The notes: generated from the sequence alone by a model not told the origin. Counted from the first letter of the stretch, positions 22,100 to 34,347 are shown. The stretch: DNA of 64,000 bases from Pezicula radicicola (GCA_003008705.1 PDUO01000039.1:169976-233975), one strand, 5' to 3'. Numbers and translations are program-made.

Positions 22100-22720
22100 C
22101 TGTAGTTGAAAATGGTCATAGTAATAAAGCCATGGGCCGACTTGACATTGCAACACAGGGGTTCACGGAACTAATCTTCAAGTTCGACTCCCGCATCCAC
22201 TCACACACACACTTGTTGGTAGGACTGATAGTTATACAGTGAGAATCACCTCAACTCTATGTCGAAACATATTGGTTACAATAGTCACAAAATCCCCATA
22301 AACAAACTTGGAAAAGCAGCAATACAAAAAGGGTTCGACGAGCTTCAAGAGCTTGCAAACCTCATCAAATATCCAAGTCTCGCGTAAAACAAGTACGGCC
22401 AAGATTGAGATCAAGTAAGATAACCTAAAACGCCTCAGCACATGAACAGAACTGTACTAAGCTCTCTGTCTTCAGGCGATCGAAGAGTGGACAAGCAAAT
22501 ACTACTCAACTATCCCACGCGCGTTCAGTGGAAATCGACCACCTATTATTGACAATGGTGGCATCTTGCCAAGGAGGTCACGATACTGAACACACTGGCC
22601 AACATGGAAGTGATAAACACCATCATGCGCGCCGCTGACGAGCGCAAATGCTTAGCATCCGTCAACCTATTAGATTCTTACTTTCAACCTAGTTAACGAA
22701 CTCTGAATTGTGGTACTCGT
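22100..22720 (+). pseudogene. Relic of a poly(ADP-ribose) polymerase, regulatory-domain region
   Basis: The forward strand gives KHIGYNSHKIPINKLGKAAI, then QKGFDELQELANLIKYPSLA, a TAA (22385-22387), NKYGQD and a TGA (22406-22408). After a GTAAGA...TTCAG intron comes AIEEWTSKYYSTIPRAFSGN, then RPPIIDNGGILP, and in a shifted frame KEVTILNTLANMEVINTIMR followed by AADERK. This is the PARP regulatory domain: PLGKLSK..I..G...L..L, the YYS.IPH.F......P.I..., and the L..L.DMEVA..IM block. A weak WGR-like piece lies at about 22100-22200. The ADP-ribosyl-transferase domain expected after 22720 is not recognisable. At least two stops and one frameshift make it dead. CAA-to-TAA and CGA-to-TGA would account for the stops. 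Confidence 0.72.
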
Positions 22721-23224
22721 ACTTGCCTCTTGGCCAAGGAGGACCAAGTTGCTAGGCGGATATGGCTGACTTGGCACCATAGAGAAGCCACCAAAAGCTA
22801 GGATCGGCTAGCACCTGGAGGGTTAAGACAAGGCGCGTTGTTTTCGGTACGAACACTTCCCGGAACTAAAATTGGAGTCTAGATTTTTGGAGGAGTGTTA
22901 AGGTGAGGCTTACCCCGCGCTTTCTTTTCGTCCCGTGGACCTCGAGAATATATATATTTCCTTTTTGGGATTTTGGGCTTTTCTGGAGAATTTAGGGGAT
23001 GCATTGCGCTTCGGGATCTAAATTGAAAGCGGTGTGATCTGTGAGTGAGACTGGCATCCATCTGGGACTTCCGAGTCTCCCGCCTCCTTAGCCTGAACTA
23101 TAGTAACTTAAAAGCAATCTTAACACCCTGTCACAAATATAATTTTATTCTAACTTATCAACAGATCAGATATACATACAATACACACTCATTATTCACC
23201 GTCAACCCATCCATCAATTTCAAG
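22721..23224. other. Leader region of the ZIP transporter gene, no gene
   Basis: Decayed sequence after the PARP relic is followed by a CA/CT-rich 5' leader (23120-23224) before the ZIP start codon. No zinc-response element could be identified with confidence. Confidence 0.5.
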
Positions 23225-24649
23225 ATGGGATCTTCAACAATGACGAGAATGCTCGTCGCGCGCCAAGCAACTACAAATGCGAAACCATCATGTGAGACGG
23301 CTACCAATGGAAAAGACTACAACCTCCCCCTCCATATCGCCGCTGTGTTTATCATCCTCGCCGTGTCATCAACAGCTTGCGCTTTCCCTCTTATCGTGAT
23401 AAAAGCACCCCGCCTCCGCATCCCACCCACCTTCCTCTTCATCGTACGTCATTTCGGTACAGGTGTCCTCATCGCCACCGCGTTCGTGCATTTGTTGCCT
23501 ACGGCCTTTATTTCCCTCACGGATCCTTGCCTGCCGACTTTCTGGAATGAGGATTATCCGGCTATGGCAGGTGCGCTGGCTCTTGCTGCGGTGTTCTTGA
23601 TTGCGGTGGTGGAGATGGTGTTTAGTCCGGGAAGGAATGGGTGTGCGATGCCAGTGGGGATAATGGAGGAGAGTGTTGGGAGGGAGCATGGAAATAGAAA
23701 TGCGGAAGAGGGTGCTGGTGTTGGGAATCGGGAGGGAGAGAGACGTAGGTGATTTTTGTTTGTTCTGTTCTGTTCTGGCACCCAGGAGGAAAGAGTAAGA
23801 GGGAGGGAAGGGCAAGGATGACACGTGACTGACTACGAAACAGGACCAGAACAAGGGTTGATCCACGGTCGAAACAGCAGCACAGCAAGGGAGCTCCAAA
23901 GAGTTACGGAAAACAACGCGGCTCTCGATGCGATGGAGCGCAATCCACTCCCTCAAACTAAAGAGGAGTCTGATCAATATATGACTCCATCATCTGAGGA
24001 TGGGAAGCACCATATCTCAATCACGCTCACCGAGGAGCAAAAGCATAAGAAAGCACTAATGCAGTGTTTACTGTTGGAGATGGGAATTCTGTTCCATAGT
24101 GTGTTTATTGGGATGGCGCTCAGTGTTGCTATTGGGAATGAATTTATTGTGCTTTTGATTGCTATTACTTTCCATCGTAAGTTTCCACCACCATATAGTG
24201 TGCAAGCTCCCAGAACTGATGACGCGTGAATAGAAACATTCGAAGGTCTCGCACTTGGGTCAAGAATTGCGGTCCTAAGCTGGAGAAAACATACTTTCCA
24301 GCCTTGGCTCATGGCCCTCGCCTACGGATGCACGTACGCTCTCGCTTTCCTTCCCTCCTCTCTTTTACCCCCCTGCTAACACGCCCTCAGAACGCCGATA
24401 GGCCAAGCCATTGGTCTGGCAACACGCACTCTCTACGCACCCGGCTCACAAGTTGGCCTCCTCATGGTCGGGATTATGAATGCTATTTCATCTGGGTTAT
24501 TGACATTTACGAGTTTGGTGGATTTGATGAGCGAGGATTTCTTGAGTGATGAGAGTTGGACGGTTTTGAGGGGGAGTAGGAGGGTTTGGGCTTGTTTGTT
24601 GGTTTTCGCCGGCGCGTTTGGGATGAGTTTGATTGGTGCTTGGGCTTGA
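23225..24649 (+). CDS. ZIP-family zinc/iron transporter
   Basis: Four exons (23225-23744, 23844-24176, 24234-24333, 24391-24649) with introns of 99, 57, 57 and consistent phases give 403 residues. The protein has an extracellular N-terminus and a first helix near residue 40-60. HFGTGVLIATAFVHLLPTAF is the helix with the conserved His. A long charged loop (about residues 150-225) follows. Then come MGILFHSVFIGMALSVAIGN and FHQTFEGLALGSRIAVLSW, the metal-binding amphipathic helices of ZIP proteins, and two closing helices. The family moves Zn2+ or related metals into the cytosol across the plasma membrane. The intracellular loop is less His-rich than in many fungal members. No damage was seen. 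The start at 23225 is preferred over the upstream in-frame start at 23045 because only it begins a family-like N-terminus. Confidence 0.92.
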
Positions 24650-24777
24650 GGTGATGCAGATGTAAAATGGGAAGGTGAAGATAATGAATGGGAACGGAAT
24701 TTGGTAAATACCTCTGAAGTAGCTGATGTGATTGACTGAACAGGGGAGAAGAGATGGGCCTTTGGTAATGTCACGTG

Positions 24778-25198
24778 CAACGATGACGATAGTCTATAAG
24801 AAGCTGGGGAAGCCAGATAAACCAGCTTCTCGGTCTAGTATTTTAGTAGACTGGACTGGCTTTTTAGGCTTCTTGGTCCACTATTGTAGGAGCTTTTCCA
24901 GACCGCAGTCTAGCCTATTATACGGGAAGCCGGAAAAGTTAGTTTCTAGCCTTTGTAGGCCTTATATAGTAGGCCTTCCACTTATATTTTAGGCTTTTAC
25001 CCTTATATTTTAGGTTTCGGCCCCTATATTTTAACCCTGTCGTGACCCTGCTATAACTTCCCTAGACTGTTGGCTTTTTGGACCAACAGTCCACTTTATT
25101 AGCTAGACGGTTGGTCTAGTCCTAAATTGGACGGCCGTCTGGTTTTTTGACTAGCTTTTCTAGCCAAATTACGAAAAGCCAGGCTATCGTCAACGTTG
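24778..25198. mobile_element. Non-autonomous hAT-like element (MITE) with 8-bp target-site duplication
   Basis: The left end begins CAACGATGACGATAG and the right end, read on the other strand, CAACGTTGACGATAG, so 14 of 15 terminal bases agree. Immediately outside lie identical 8-mers GTCACGTG at 24770-24777 and 25199-25206. An 8-bp duplication with short terminal inverted repeats is the hallmark of hAT transposons. The 421-bp interior has no coding capacity. It is packed with short inverted and direct words around AAGCC, TAGAC and TATATTTTAGG, suggesting strong secondary structure. Confidence 0.8.
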
Positions 25199-25206
25199 GT
25201 CACGTG

Positions 25207-26640
25207 CCTGTACGGGATAAGCTTGACAGGATGGAGACTCTATAGCAGAGAGCTATAAACTTACATTTAAGTGCCCGAAGATGAAGAACGCTTGTGGAGT
25301 TTGCACATGTTATGACGGAAGTCTCATCACTTCTAAAAGGATGTCTACACCATTAGTACTTTTGAATTCAAAATTCTATCAAGCGTCTCTGCTATGAGTC
25401 CTATTTCCTGCCCAAAATAGACAAGTCTGGCCACGCCTATGCAATTACCTGTTCCTCTTTCCCAGACAACCTATCGCTCTGCTAAATGCATTTATCATTC
25501 CATCGTACATTATATCATGGTCTCGGAATGTACCAGTGAAGATTGCGCCATCTTTGATCGGGAAGAGAACTCTTCGGAGCTCTTAAGCCAGTTGTTTCAA
25601 TTCCTCGAGCTTTTGGTGCAAATTCCGTGATAATATCCTCAAATCCATTGTTGTCCATGTGTCCATGCTTCGTGCTGGCAATTTCTGCGTACCGAGCGCA
25701 GGACCCCCAAACTCCCGTTGATGACTAGCATCACCATACTCGACGAACTCTCGAAGTTCCTTCGCTTTGGTGCAGTCGTCCACAAGTTGCGAAGTGTTAG
25801 AAGTTTCTCAAACGCACAAGGATCAGGAATGAGACACCGTATAATTTTGATTTTCAGTTGCCACACATCTCAGAGCCCTGGTATTACAAGGCCCTCCAAC
25901 AACATAGTAAACGCATCCCGTGAGCTTCTCAAGTATTCGTGTGTCTACTTAGCCCCTCTTGAGAAGCTGAGCTAGATCGTAGGGGCGTGTCCAAGACGGC
26001 TCTCCAAAGGCAGTTGCTGTGGTAGCGGCCTTTACACATGAAATGCGAGTATCTAGTCAGAATTGCCCTAGTTTCACCTATTCATCCCGTCTCGAGCGCC
26101 ACAATTTCAGAGAAATTTCAATCCTAGATTATGAGAGTCAAGTACGAATAGCCTTCCGAGCCTAGCTCTAGATTGAATGAGACCTATAGTACTATCTAAG
26201 AATTTAATACGTAGAAACAAAGAAAACCCCTTCTCCTGATATCAAGATTCTTCCCTCTATCCTTTACACTTGTTATTTTTCTCTTTTCTTTATTCTATTG
26301 CTACCATTGAAGTTTGTGGCTAGGGGATGATCTCCCGCGAGTCCGAGATATCTGATATGTTCTAATTCCCAAGGGACTAGATCCTTGATCTCTGGATTAT
26401 TTATATTATTAATAAAAATTAAATTAGAGTAACTAAGATTAAACTAAGTTTTATACTAAGAGAGTTTATTTTCTAGTAATAATTTCCTTTAGAATAACTC
26501 TTCTTTTTTATTATACCTTCTTCTAAGAAGTATATTAATTATTTTCTTTCTAGAATATTCTTCTTTTTTATTATACCTCCTTCTAAGAAGTATTCTATCT
26601 AATATTTATAGTATATTTATTTCTCGCCCCTTTGTTAGGC
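25207..26640. other. AT-rich intergenic DNA, no gene
   Basis: Reverse-strand frames at 25583-25866 are not recognisable. From 26390 to 26640 the sequence is strongly AT-rich and carries a direct repeat: a 35-base unit at about 26501-26535 (core TTTTTTATTATACCT) recurs at about 26562-26596. The composition suggests RIP-mutated repeat DNA. Confidence 0.5.
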
Positions 26641-26815
26641 TTACTCCCCCCCTTTAAATGTTTCTTATTTAGTAGACTAGTAGAGTAGACTTCTAGGGGC
26701 CTCTCACGAATAGGACTAGGTGTCTTTAGGCGTCGTCAGGCCTGTGGGGCCTTTAGATTTAACCCTAGCCTTTAAAAATTTTTACTATAAAGCGCAGGGC
26801 GGGGGGAGAGTAGTG
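26641..26815. repeat. Short inverted-repeat element, copy A of a three-copy family
   Basis: The left end TTACTCCCCCCC followed by TTTAAATGTTTCTTATTTAG matches the left end of the copy at 42.3 kb. The interior phrase CCCTAGCCTTTA matches the copy at 39.4 kb. The right end GGCGGGGGGAGAGTAGT is the inverted counterpart of the left. No ORF; non-autonomous. Confidence 0.5.
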
Positions 26816-26857
26816 TTCAGGGACTCAACACCCTTGTTAGCAGTGAGCAGTAGGTGG

Positions 26858-27333
26858 CGGAGCTGTGCCGACGAGTTCATGATTCGCTTAATTCATCAAT
26901 CGGTTGTAGGTTTAGTAAAGCATAGATTATACTTATAGATTTCGGTAGACAGCCCATAATTATAGGGCTTACAAAAGCTTATCTTAGAGCTTATTAGGGC
27001 GCGAAGACTCTATAATTTAGGTACAAAAGTACCTTAGGTACCTATGTAACTTAAATATATTAAATATTAATTAATAATATACTCTCTTTTTACTATTTTT
27101 TAATTAAATTAATAATACTTATTATTACCGCTGTATTTAGTAATAAGTAATAGAATCTTTATTACTTAGTCTACCTTTATATTTAGGTAGGAAACTTTAA
27201 GAGGGGTGTTACTATTAATTAAACTCTTAATTATAGTAGCTGCCTTAATAGATTTACGAATTCGTTGACGGGTTTATAAATTCAGCCCCGATTTATGAAT
27301 TTAAGCGAATCATAAACTCGTCGGTACAGAGCA
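26858..27333. mobile_element. MITE-like element with about 45-bp terminal inverted repeats
   Basis: The left arm at 26858-26903 (core CCGACGAGTTCATGATTCGC) is mirrored at 27285-27333 with few changes (GCGAATCATAAACTCGTCGG). The roughly 380-base interior is AT-rich and non-coding. I could not define a convincing target-site duplication, so the superfamily is open. Confidence 0.6.
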
Positions 27334-27613
27334 TCCAAATTTCCGTGCACGATCCTAGAAACGGTGCAAGAGACACCGCGTCATCTACGGACATAAAAAA
27401 ATTGCCACGAAATAATCTAGGATGGAGGGTGATAGCTAGGCATATATATTATAGTGCTCCCGTCGCTATGTCGAGGTTACAATCCATCAGGTTTGCTATG
27501 GTTCATTGCTCCGTGCCTTTATGATATTCGGCCTGCTATGATATTCGTTCCTCTGGGCCACTCCAAGCCACCACCATTCTCTGTTTAACCACACGCATTC
27601 TTCTTTCGCAATA

Positions 27614-29485
27614 ATGCGTGGTCTTGTGGCTTCCGCCCTGATCGGGGCCGCCACCGCCTCCGCGGCATCCATAAGCAGTGTCTGCACCACGAGCTACGTC
27701 ACGTCGGCTCTGCCAACCTCGGAAGAGAACATTCCCACGGGGATTACTATCGACACCAGCTCCCTGACTGTCAGCGCTTGGTACAACTACTCGGTGACGG
27801 ACGCGACCTTCTGGAACAACATCACCGCCATCGACTTTTGCGAGGTATCGTTTGCGTACAGCCACCAGAACCAGGACGACCGGGTCGTTGTCGAGTATTG
27901 GCTGCCCAGCCCCTCCAACTTCGAGAACCGGTTCCTTGCTACGGGCGGTGCGGCGTATACCATCAACAACGGCTCGGGCGGGGCCGACATGGCAGGTGGG
28001 ATTGAATTCGGCGCCGTCACTGGCTACACCGACGGTGGGTTCCCTTACTGGGGAGGCACCAACTTTGACGACGTCGTCCTACTTGGAAACGGCACCGCCA
28101 ACTGGCCGGCAATCTACAACTGGGGCTACCAGTCCATCGCCGAGATGACCCAGATTGGCAAGGCTTTCACCAGCAACTTCTTTGATCTCAGCACGACTTC
28201 CACCTACAGCAACAGCACCTCTTCGTCTTCCAGCAACAACACCGCGCTCTACACCTACTACACTGGTTGCTCCGAGGGTGGTCGTGAGGGCATGAGCCAG
28301 GCTCAGAAGGCTCCCGAGCTGTATGACGGCATCATTGTTGGCGCCCCTGCCATGCGCTATGGCCAGCAGCAGGTCAACCACCTAGCCTCGCCCATCCAAA
28401 TCCAGACCATTGGCTACTATCCTGGGTCGTGCGTGTTCGAGACGTTCGTGAACGCGACTATCAATGCGTGTGATGCGCTGGACGGCAAGACTGATGGCAT
28501 CGTTGCTCGCAGTGACCTGTGCGCTCTGAACTTCAATGTTTCTTCTATGCTCGGCGAGTCCTACTCCTGCGCGGCAGGGTCTTCCACCAGTCTCGGCCTC
28601 GGCTATGGGAAGATGAAGAGAGACTCGGGCTCTGGTACGCCTTCACAGAACGGAACCTTTAATGAGAAGGACATTGAGGTCATTGAGGATCTAATGACGG
28701 GCCTGGTAGGGACTCTTGCTCTTGTGCTGCATCCCAGTCGAGTCACTTGCTAACCTCCAAAACAGAAAGACTCGGAGGGCCGGCTGGTGTACTTCCCCTT
28801 CCAGTTTGCGGCAGGATTCGGCGACACTACTGTCTACGATAGCGACACTGACTCTTGGACAATCACGACCCCTAACACCAACGGCGAGTGGGTGACTAAG
28901 ATGCTGAACTGGCAGAACGTCAGCTCCCTGGACATGACCGGAGTCACCAATGACGACCTTAAGGCCTGGATGATCGAAGGCATGAACAAGTACATGGACT
29001 CGCTGCAAACCACGGTGCCCGACCTCAGCCCCTTCCTCAACAAGGGCGGCCGTCTCCTGCACTTTCATGGCGAAGCCGACACCAGCATCCCTCCCACCGG
29101 ATCCATCCACTACCACGAGTCCGTCCGCCAGGTGATGTACCCGAACCTGACCTTTGCCGAAGGCAACGATGAGCTCAACGAGTGGTACCGCTTGTACATT
29201 GTCCCAGGCGCCGCCCACTGCGCGACCAACGACGAGCAACCCAACGCGGGCTTCCCGCGGGACAACTTTGCCCACATGATCGACTGGGTTGAGAACGGCA
29301 TTGTGCCCACCACCATCAACGCTACCGTCGAGTCGGGAGACCTTGAAGGCGAGGTCCAGAATGTCTGCGCCTGGCCGTCGCGCCCGTACTGGACAACCAA
29401 CAACACCATGGTCTGTGAGCAGAACGCGACTTCGATCAGCGCCATGCTCTACGACCTGGACGCTTACTATGGACCTGTATTTTAA
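27614..29485 (+). CDS. Secreted tannase/feruloyl-esterase-family hydrolase
   Basis: Exons 27614-28705 and 28766-29485, joined by a 60-nt intron with a CTAAC branch site, encode 603 residues. The N-terminus (MRGLVASALIGAATASA) is a signal peptide. The catalytic set of the family is complete: Cys219-Ser220 in TGCSEGGREG, Asp469 in HGEADTSIP, and His515-Cys516 in GAAHC, which is the CS-D-HC arrangement where a disulfide ties Ser and His neighbours together. Many Asn-x-Ser/Thr sites in the lid region (about residues 190-215) suggest glycosylation. Such enzymes release gallic acid from tannins or ferulic acid from plant cell-wall polysaccharides; which substrate cannot be told from sequence. GC-rich, C-ending codons contrast with the AT-rich flanks. 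No damage was seen. Confidence 0.93.
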
Positions 29486-32400
29486 GCTGCAAGATGCTGT
29501 TAGACGCGAGGGGCATTCAGGGAGTCATTTGATGTATAATAGGCAGGACAATAAGAAGGCCCCCTCCCCCTCCCCCTAGCAATAGTCTTTCTTTGTATAT
29601 AGACCTTTGATATTATATACCTACTACTTGGAACTAATAAGCCCTAACCCCTAGTCCTTAGTTAATAGATATAATATCTTTGTGCAACTACTTATATACT
29701 AATTAATCCTTATTTAATCTAGTATTAAGTAATATCCCTAGTATAGTCTAAGTCTTTCTTTCACCTCTAAAGTTAATATAAACCCTCGATTATATTAAAT
29801 ATATAGAAAATAATAGAAATATAGAATAAGGTTAAAACTATAAATTAAGGCTTAATTACTTACTCCTATTAGATAGAAGGTAAGTTAAATTTATATATTA
29901 AAGGATTAATACTTAGAATAAGCTTAAATCTATATAAAATAATGTATTTAAAAGTATTATTTTATTAATATAAAAATAATACTATATTAGATATTGCTTG
30001 CTAGTTAATGTACATAGATACATTTGAAATGCTCACTAGTTTTGCCCATCGTAGAAAGATACTATCCACGTTTGGTGGCCTACCAACGAGATAGGCTATG
30101 CGGACGAGATAGACCATTCGAGGGAGACAGAGAGCGATGAAGACGGCAGCAGGGACGATGGAAAAAAAAACACCTACTCAAACTTGATGGTGAATTCGAA
30201 ATCGCTCAGGCACCCTGAATCAAAGGATCCAGCGACTTGTTGTAGAGGCATCCTGAGAAGTCCATTGTGAAGGCAACTTTTGGAATCGCAAGTTGACAAG
30301 CGGAAAGGGGCCAGATCTCACTTGAAATGCGGATACATCACTATTGAGCCTTTATAAGCCAACATCCTCTGTATTTCGTACCCTGGTAAGGTAAGATAAT
30401 GAAAACGTAAGGATGTTCATCTTACTACGGCCCATGTACATACTGTGCCTTGGAACGTCTTACTCTAACTACCCATCCGAGGATTTGGACCTAGTTTTTG
30501 ACATATGAACTCAGGCTATGCTTAACTTCCTGATTCGTTAAAACAAGGTGTGTACTGTTCAGAATGTATTGTTGGAATCCAACAACCAAAAATCGAGACT
30601 CATGTCTTGCAGGGAATGTGGAATGACTGTCATTTGATCAATTGACCGTTACCTAGACTGTTAGATATTTCATCTTTCATAAATCGACCCAGCTTAGATC
30701 TTCTTAAGAAATGTCAAAATCCAGAGCAAACGTTATTACTAAGTAAGAAATAGAACTCGGTCGTCTTCATGTTCCCCGTGGCCCCAGCCGGCCGGGTCAC
30801 GGGTGTCAAGGAACAGCACAATGGGGAGGATATCTCCGGGAACTTTGAATAATTGACCACCAAAAGAATTGACGCTTGATCTCCGTTATGCTCCACTCAC
30901 CAACCCATGTCCTTCCATGTCCTTGTTTCTGTCAAATATAAGCGCCCGTATTAGTGAGCATCGAGAAGTTGATACAGAGTAACGGAGTACAAGAGGGATG
31001 ATCGCTTCGGGTCTACACGTAAGAATGATCAGTCTAAATTGCCTCTTATAATAATAGAAAGAATCCTATGAAGTAGCTTCAATTATACTTGTAACAGGGA
31101 CCTATAAAGGTAAAGAGAGAATAGGGGGTTTCGTAAAAAGATACCTAGTGAGTTCATTAAGGCCAGCCGATCACCAGCTATGGCAGATAATTCGGATTCC
31201 CGGTCCCATCCTCTAAGAACTAGATCTACAACCATCTATGTAAGGTTGATAGTCCAGAGTACAACGAAAAAGAAGCTTACTACACGTGATGCTACATGTA
31301 CTATTCGTAGTGGTAATCACGTAAAGATAAAGTCTTCCGTATTCCTTAAAAGACTGTCCTCAAGTGACGTCCATCCTTCTCGCCCCATATCCCGCAGTAG
31401 TTGTTCCGCTCTTTCTCTGGGCTGGATCTTACTGAGATCTTATGCACCCTGGAAGTTGCTAATAAACTTTTTCTGGGGATTCTGCTTGCGCAGAATATTC
31501 AACACCTTGTCCTAGTTAAACGGTTCAGCGAAGCCGAAGATGCGCTCGTCTTGAACACCCGGATGGACAGTGGCAGCTTTGCGGGATAAGACTTTGAGAA
31601 GATCATTGAACTGCAACATTATTGGGAAGCTGCGAAACCCAGTCTCCATTATCCATTTATACAGTACTGGGGACTGCTCTCTTGCTGAGCTTCATACGTG
31701 AGACTCTGGTTTTCGGGGACCACCAGACCACATGAACAGACAAAACATGGGAATGATCCTGGAGACCAAGGGTACAGTCTGTCGAAGTCCGCTGCTAGGA
31801 TCGTGATTACCCAACTATAATCCGCTACGTTGTCCGTTGGCCCCGCGGGGGCGTGGAGCAGAAAGCAAGACCGGGCGTGGTCTGCGGGGGGACTTCGTTC
31901 AAGGCCCGTGGGCAATTCTTAAGGATCTCGTACTGCTCGCGGTAGCCTCAATAGCCTCAATTCCAAGCTTACTCCTACAGTCTGAGATCATTATTTTCGC
32001 GCCAGAGAATAGGGCGTTTAGGTTCTGCCGCCATTGCAGGAATCGAGAGAATATCCAGGGCTATAATACCAAGGTGTGTGTAGGTCTTCCGTTGCGTAGG
32101 CTCAACCCACTAGCTCCGTGGATCTATATCAGGAGCATCAACAATAGGAGAGCGTAAATACTATTAGTATTCATCGAGTTGTGAGTTCGGCAGGCTCCCT
32201 TTTTTTCTCTCTAGACGCCACTTAAGGATATTATAGTTATTGACGCACGGAACTATTGAGGTTGAAGAGTTTTCTCTATAATTACGTAATTTCCTAATAT
32301 GGCCACATCACCATATCCTATTGATAACACTGGTAGAGCAGTGGACTGGGGCCATTTGCCTTCTGCTATGGTGATTCAAGGCACACTCTGCAAAAGCTAT

Positions 32401-32719
32401 GAGTGATACTGGCACTGTTCTGTAAATCAAAGGAGAGCTATCTGAAACAAGGTAGTCCGTTCCCTATATGTGATGTTAAACTGACATTTTTTGTTATTGC
32501 AAGTGCTGCTTATCGCCTGGAATTGAGAACCCAGCAAAAGGTGACGGGCGTAACAAGTAACCGGCAGTTATTCTGTTATCAGAACTTATATAGCATGGAA
32601 ACTAGTCATTACGTATTCAGCAATCACTTTACGACGGTGAGAGGTTGTACCAAGTGTGACAATAAAAACTCCTTTTTTTTTTTTTTTTTTGACAATCTCA
32701 GTGTCCCCGATAGGGAATC
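29486..32719. other. Long gene-free stretch, AT-rich in its first part
   Basis: 29590-30010 is strongly AT-rich, consistent with RIP. Frames at 31180-31515, 31401-31589 and 31837-32157 overlap in different frames and match no family I know, although 31837-32157 includes a hydrophobic run (ILKDLVLLAVASIASIPSLL). A poly-T run lies at about 32675-32690, just past the 3' end of the P450 gene. No RNA gene was seen. Confidence 0.45.
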
Positions 32720-34347
32720 TCAATCGATTACTTTATCGAGGTCAATTTCCTCTTTCCTACGTCTAATCATAACCTTTGTCATCGGGTTGGCCAAGCGACC
32801 GGCTTCCACATGCAAATCTTCTGGCCGAGACTTCTGATCGTCACATAACTTCCAATCATATTTGAGTAGAAGGTGGCAAAGGGAAATCTTCATTTCATTG
32901 CTGGCGAAGAATCGCCCCGGACATGCGTGTTGGCCGTGACCGAATAGCATATATTGAGGCGACGTTGTCATGTACTGCCAGCTGTTCTCTTGACCAGTTT
33001 GGGATCTGAGATTGTAGAAACGATACATGTCGAATTTTTCAGGATCCGGAAATATCTTGGGGTCCATAACAGTCTCGGCAGTGACCAACATTCTCGAGCC
33101 TTTAGGAAAAATGGTTCCGTCAGACAATTGGACGTCGTGATCAACATGGCGGTGCATGGACGCTAGAGAAATGTCAGTACATGACGAAATAATGATTTTG
33201 GAGTACTCGAATACTGACTAAACCCCATGAAGTTGAGCCGCTTGCTTTCTTTCATGAACCTATCCATCAACTTAAGTTTGTAAAGTGATGTCTTCGCCCA
33301 TCCATTTTCACTAAGGACTTGGATTATCTCTTCACGTAGAGGTTGGACGACTTCAGGGTAAGCGCAGATATCCAAGAGGCATCCGGTGATGGTTTCTGTA
33401 GTGGTGTGAATGGCAGCAAAGCTAAGGAATAGCTGGCCGTTTACATAATTCACATCCCGGCCGCGGGAAATTTCATGCATCCAACCAATTGTATCAGATG
33501 TTTTAGGTGGTTTTATGCCAGTTGTGAGAGCCTGTTGTACGCGGTCTTTGCGTTTCTCAACTTCGGGCATAATTAACGTGGTGGCATCCTTCACTTCGGC
33601 ACGGAGCCGACGGCACCTGGGCAGGAACCAATGTATGAATGGACGCAAGAAACTCGGGTACTGACGAAGTTCGCCAGCAGCGGCGTACGAATCATGCGTG
33701 TAGCTGACGGCGATCTCTAGCCACCGCTTGTTGTGAGCCAGATCCTTACCGAGGCAAACACGTGAAGACAGTCTCGAAACCATATGAGAGACGAGATGTT
33801 TGAGGGTGACTTCGTGGAAGTTAGGGTCGTCTTCGAAGACGCCGTGAGCGGTTAAGGTCATCTCGTCTACGAGATCATTCGTGACAAGGCCCAGAGATTG
33901 AGTGAGCTTGCTCCTTACGACTTCCTGAATGAACGTTCCGTCCTGGTATCCAGTCTTGTAAGCCTCGAAGCCGGGATAGTTCACGAAGAAGTCCTTGTCG
34001 AAGAATCTGTTGAAGCTAAGGTGTTCGTTGTTGCGTGTCTCTTCGGCGAATCGGTTTGGCAGAACGATAATCGGTCCAGTGCCCGTCATAACTTGGAAAA
34101 GACCCGGTGTCGACTTGAGGCCTCTGACTATCATCTGACGCCCTTCAGCCAGCCACCCAGCGGCAGGCGACTGTTTCGTATTTTCTGGAGATATGAGCGG
34201 GAACCCGGGCACAGGACGCTCTTTAGACGTGTATGTGTAGACGCCCCAAGCAACAAAACTAGCCGCTAAGGTCTGGATGAAGAGAGTCAAAGAACCGTCC
34301 TCAGATAAACGAAATGATTGCAAGACCTCCTCCATGGTGGAAGACAT
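32720..34347 (-). CDS. Cytochrome P450 monooxygenase, ent-kaurene-oxidase-like fungal type
   Basis: Exons 34347-33219 and 33162-32720 with a 56-nt intron (GTCAGT...CTAG) give 523 residues. Expected P450 landmarks are present in order: an N-terminal membrane anchor (about residues 18-40), an oxygen-binding I-helix motif AAIHTTTET, the K-helix ExxR in MKESKRLNFMGF, the PERF-region FPDPEKFDMYRF, and the haem loop FGHGQHACPGR with Cys457 as iron ligand, followed by FFASNEMK. The GHGQHACPGRFFASNE form is typical of fungal ER P450s such as ent-kaurene oxidase and the CYP68-like group that oxidise terpenoids. It would act at the ER membrane with a P450 reductase. The gene is divergent from the hydrolase at 34540, with 192 bases between the starts. 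It appears intact. The substrate is unknown. Confidence 0.92.

Noticed and set aside
22183..22199. TTCGACTCCCGC resembling a tRNA T-arm
   Set aside because: The five bases before the loop do not pair with those after it, and no acceptor or anticodon stem is present upstream.
23369..23977. Reverse ORF of 202 codons
   Set aside because: Antisense to the first exons of the intact ZIP transporter.
28691..29275. Reverse ORF of 194 codons
   Set aside because: Antisense to the second exon of the tannase-family gene.
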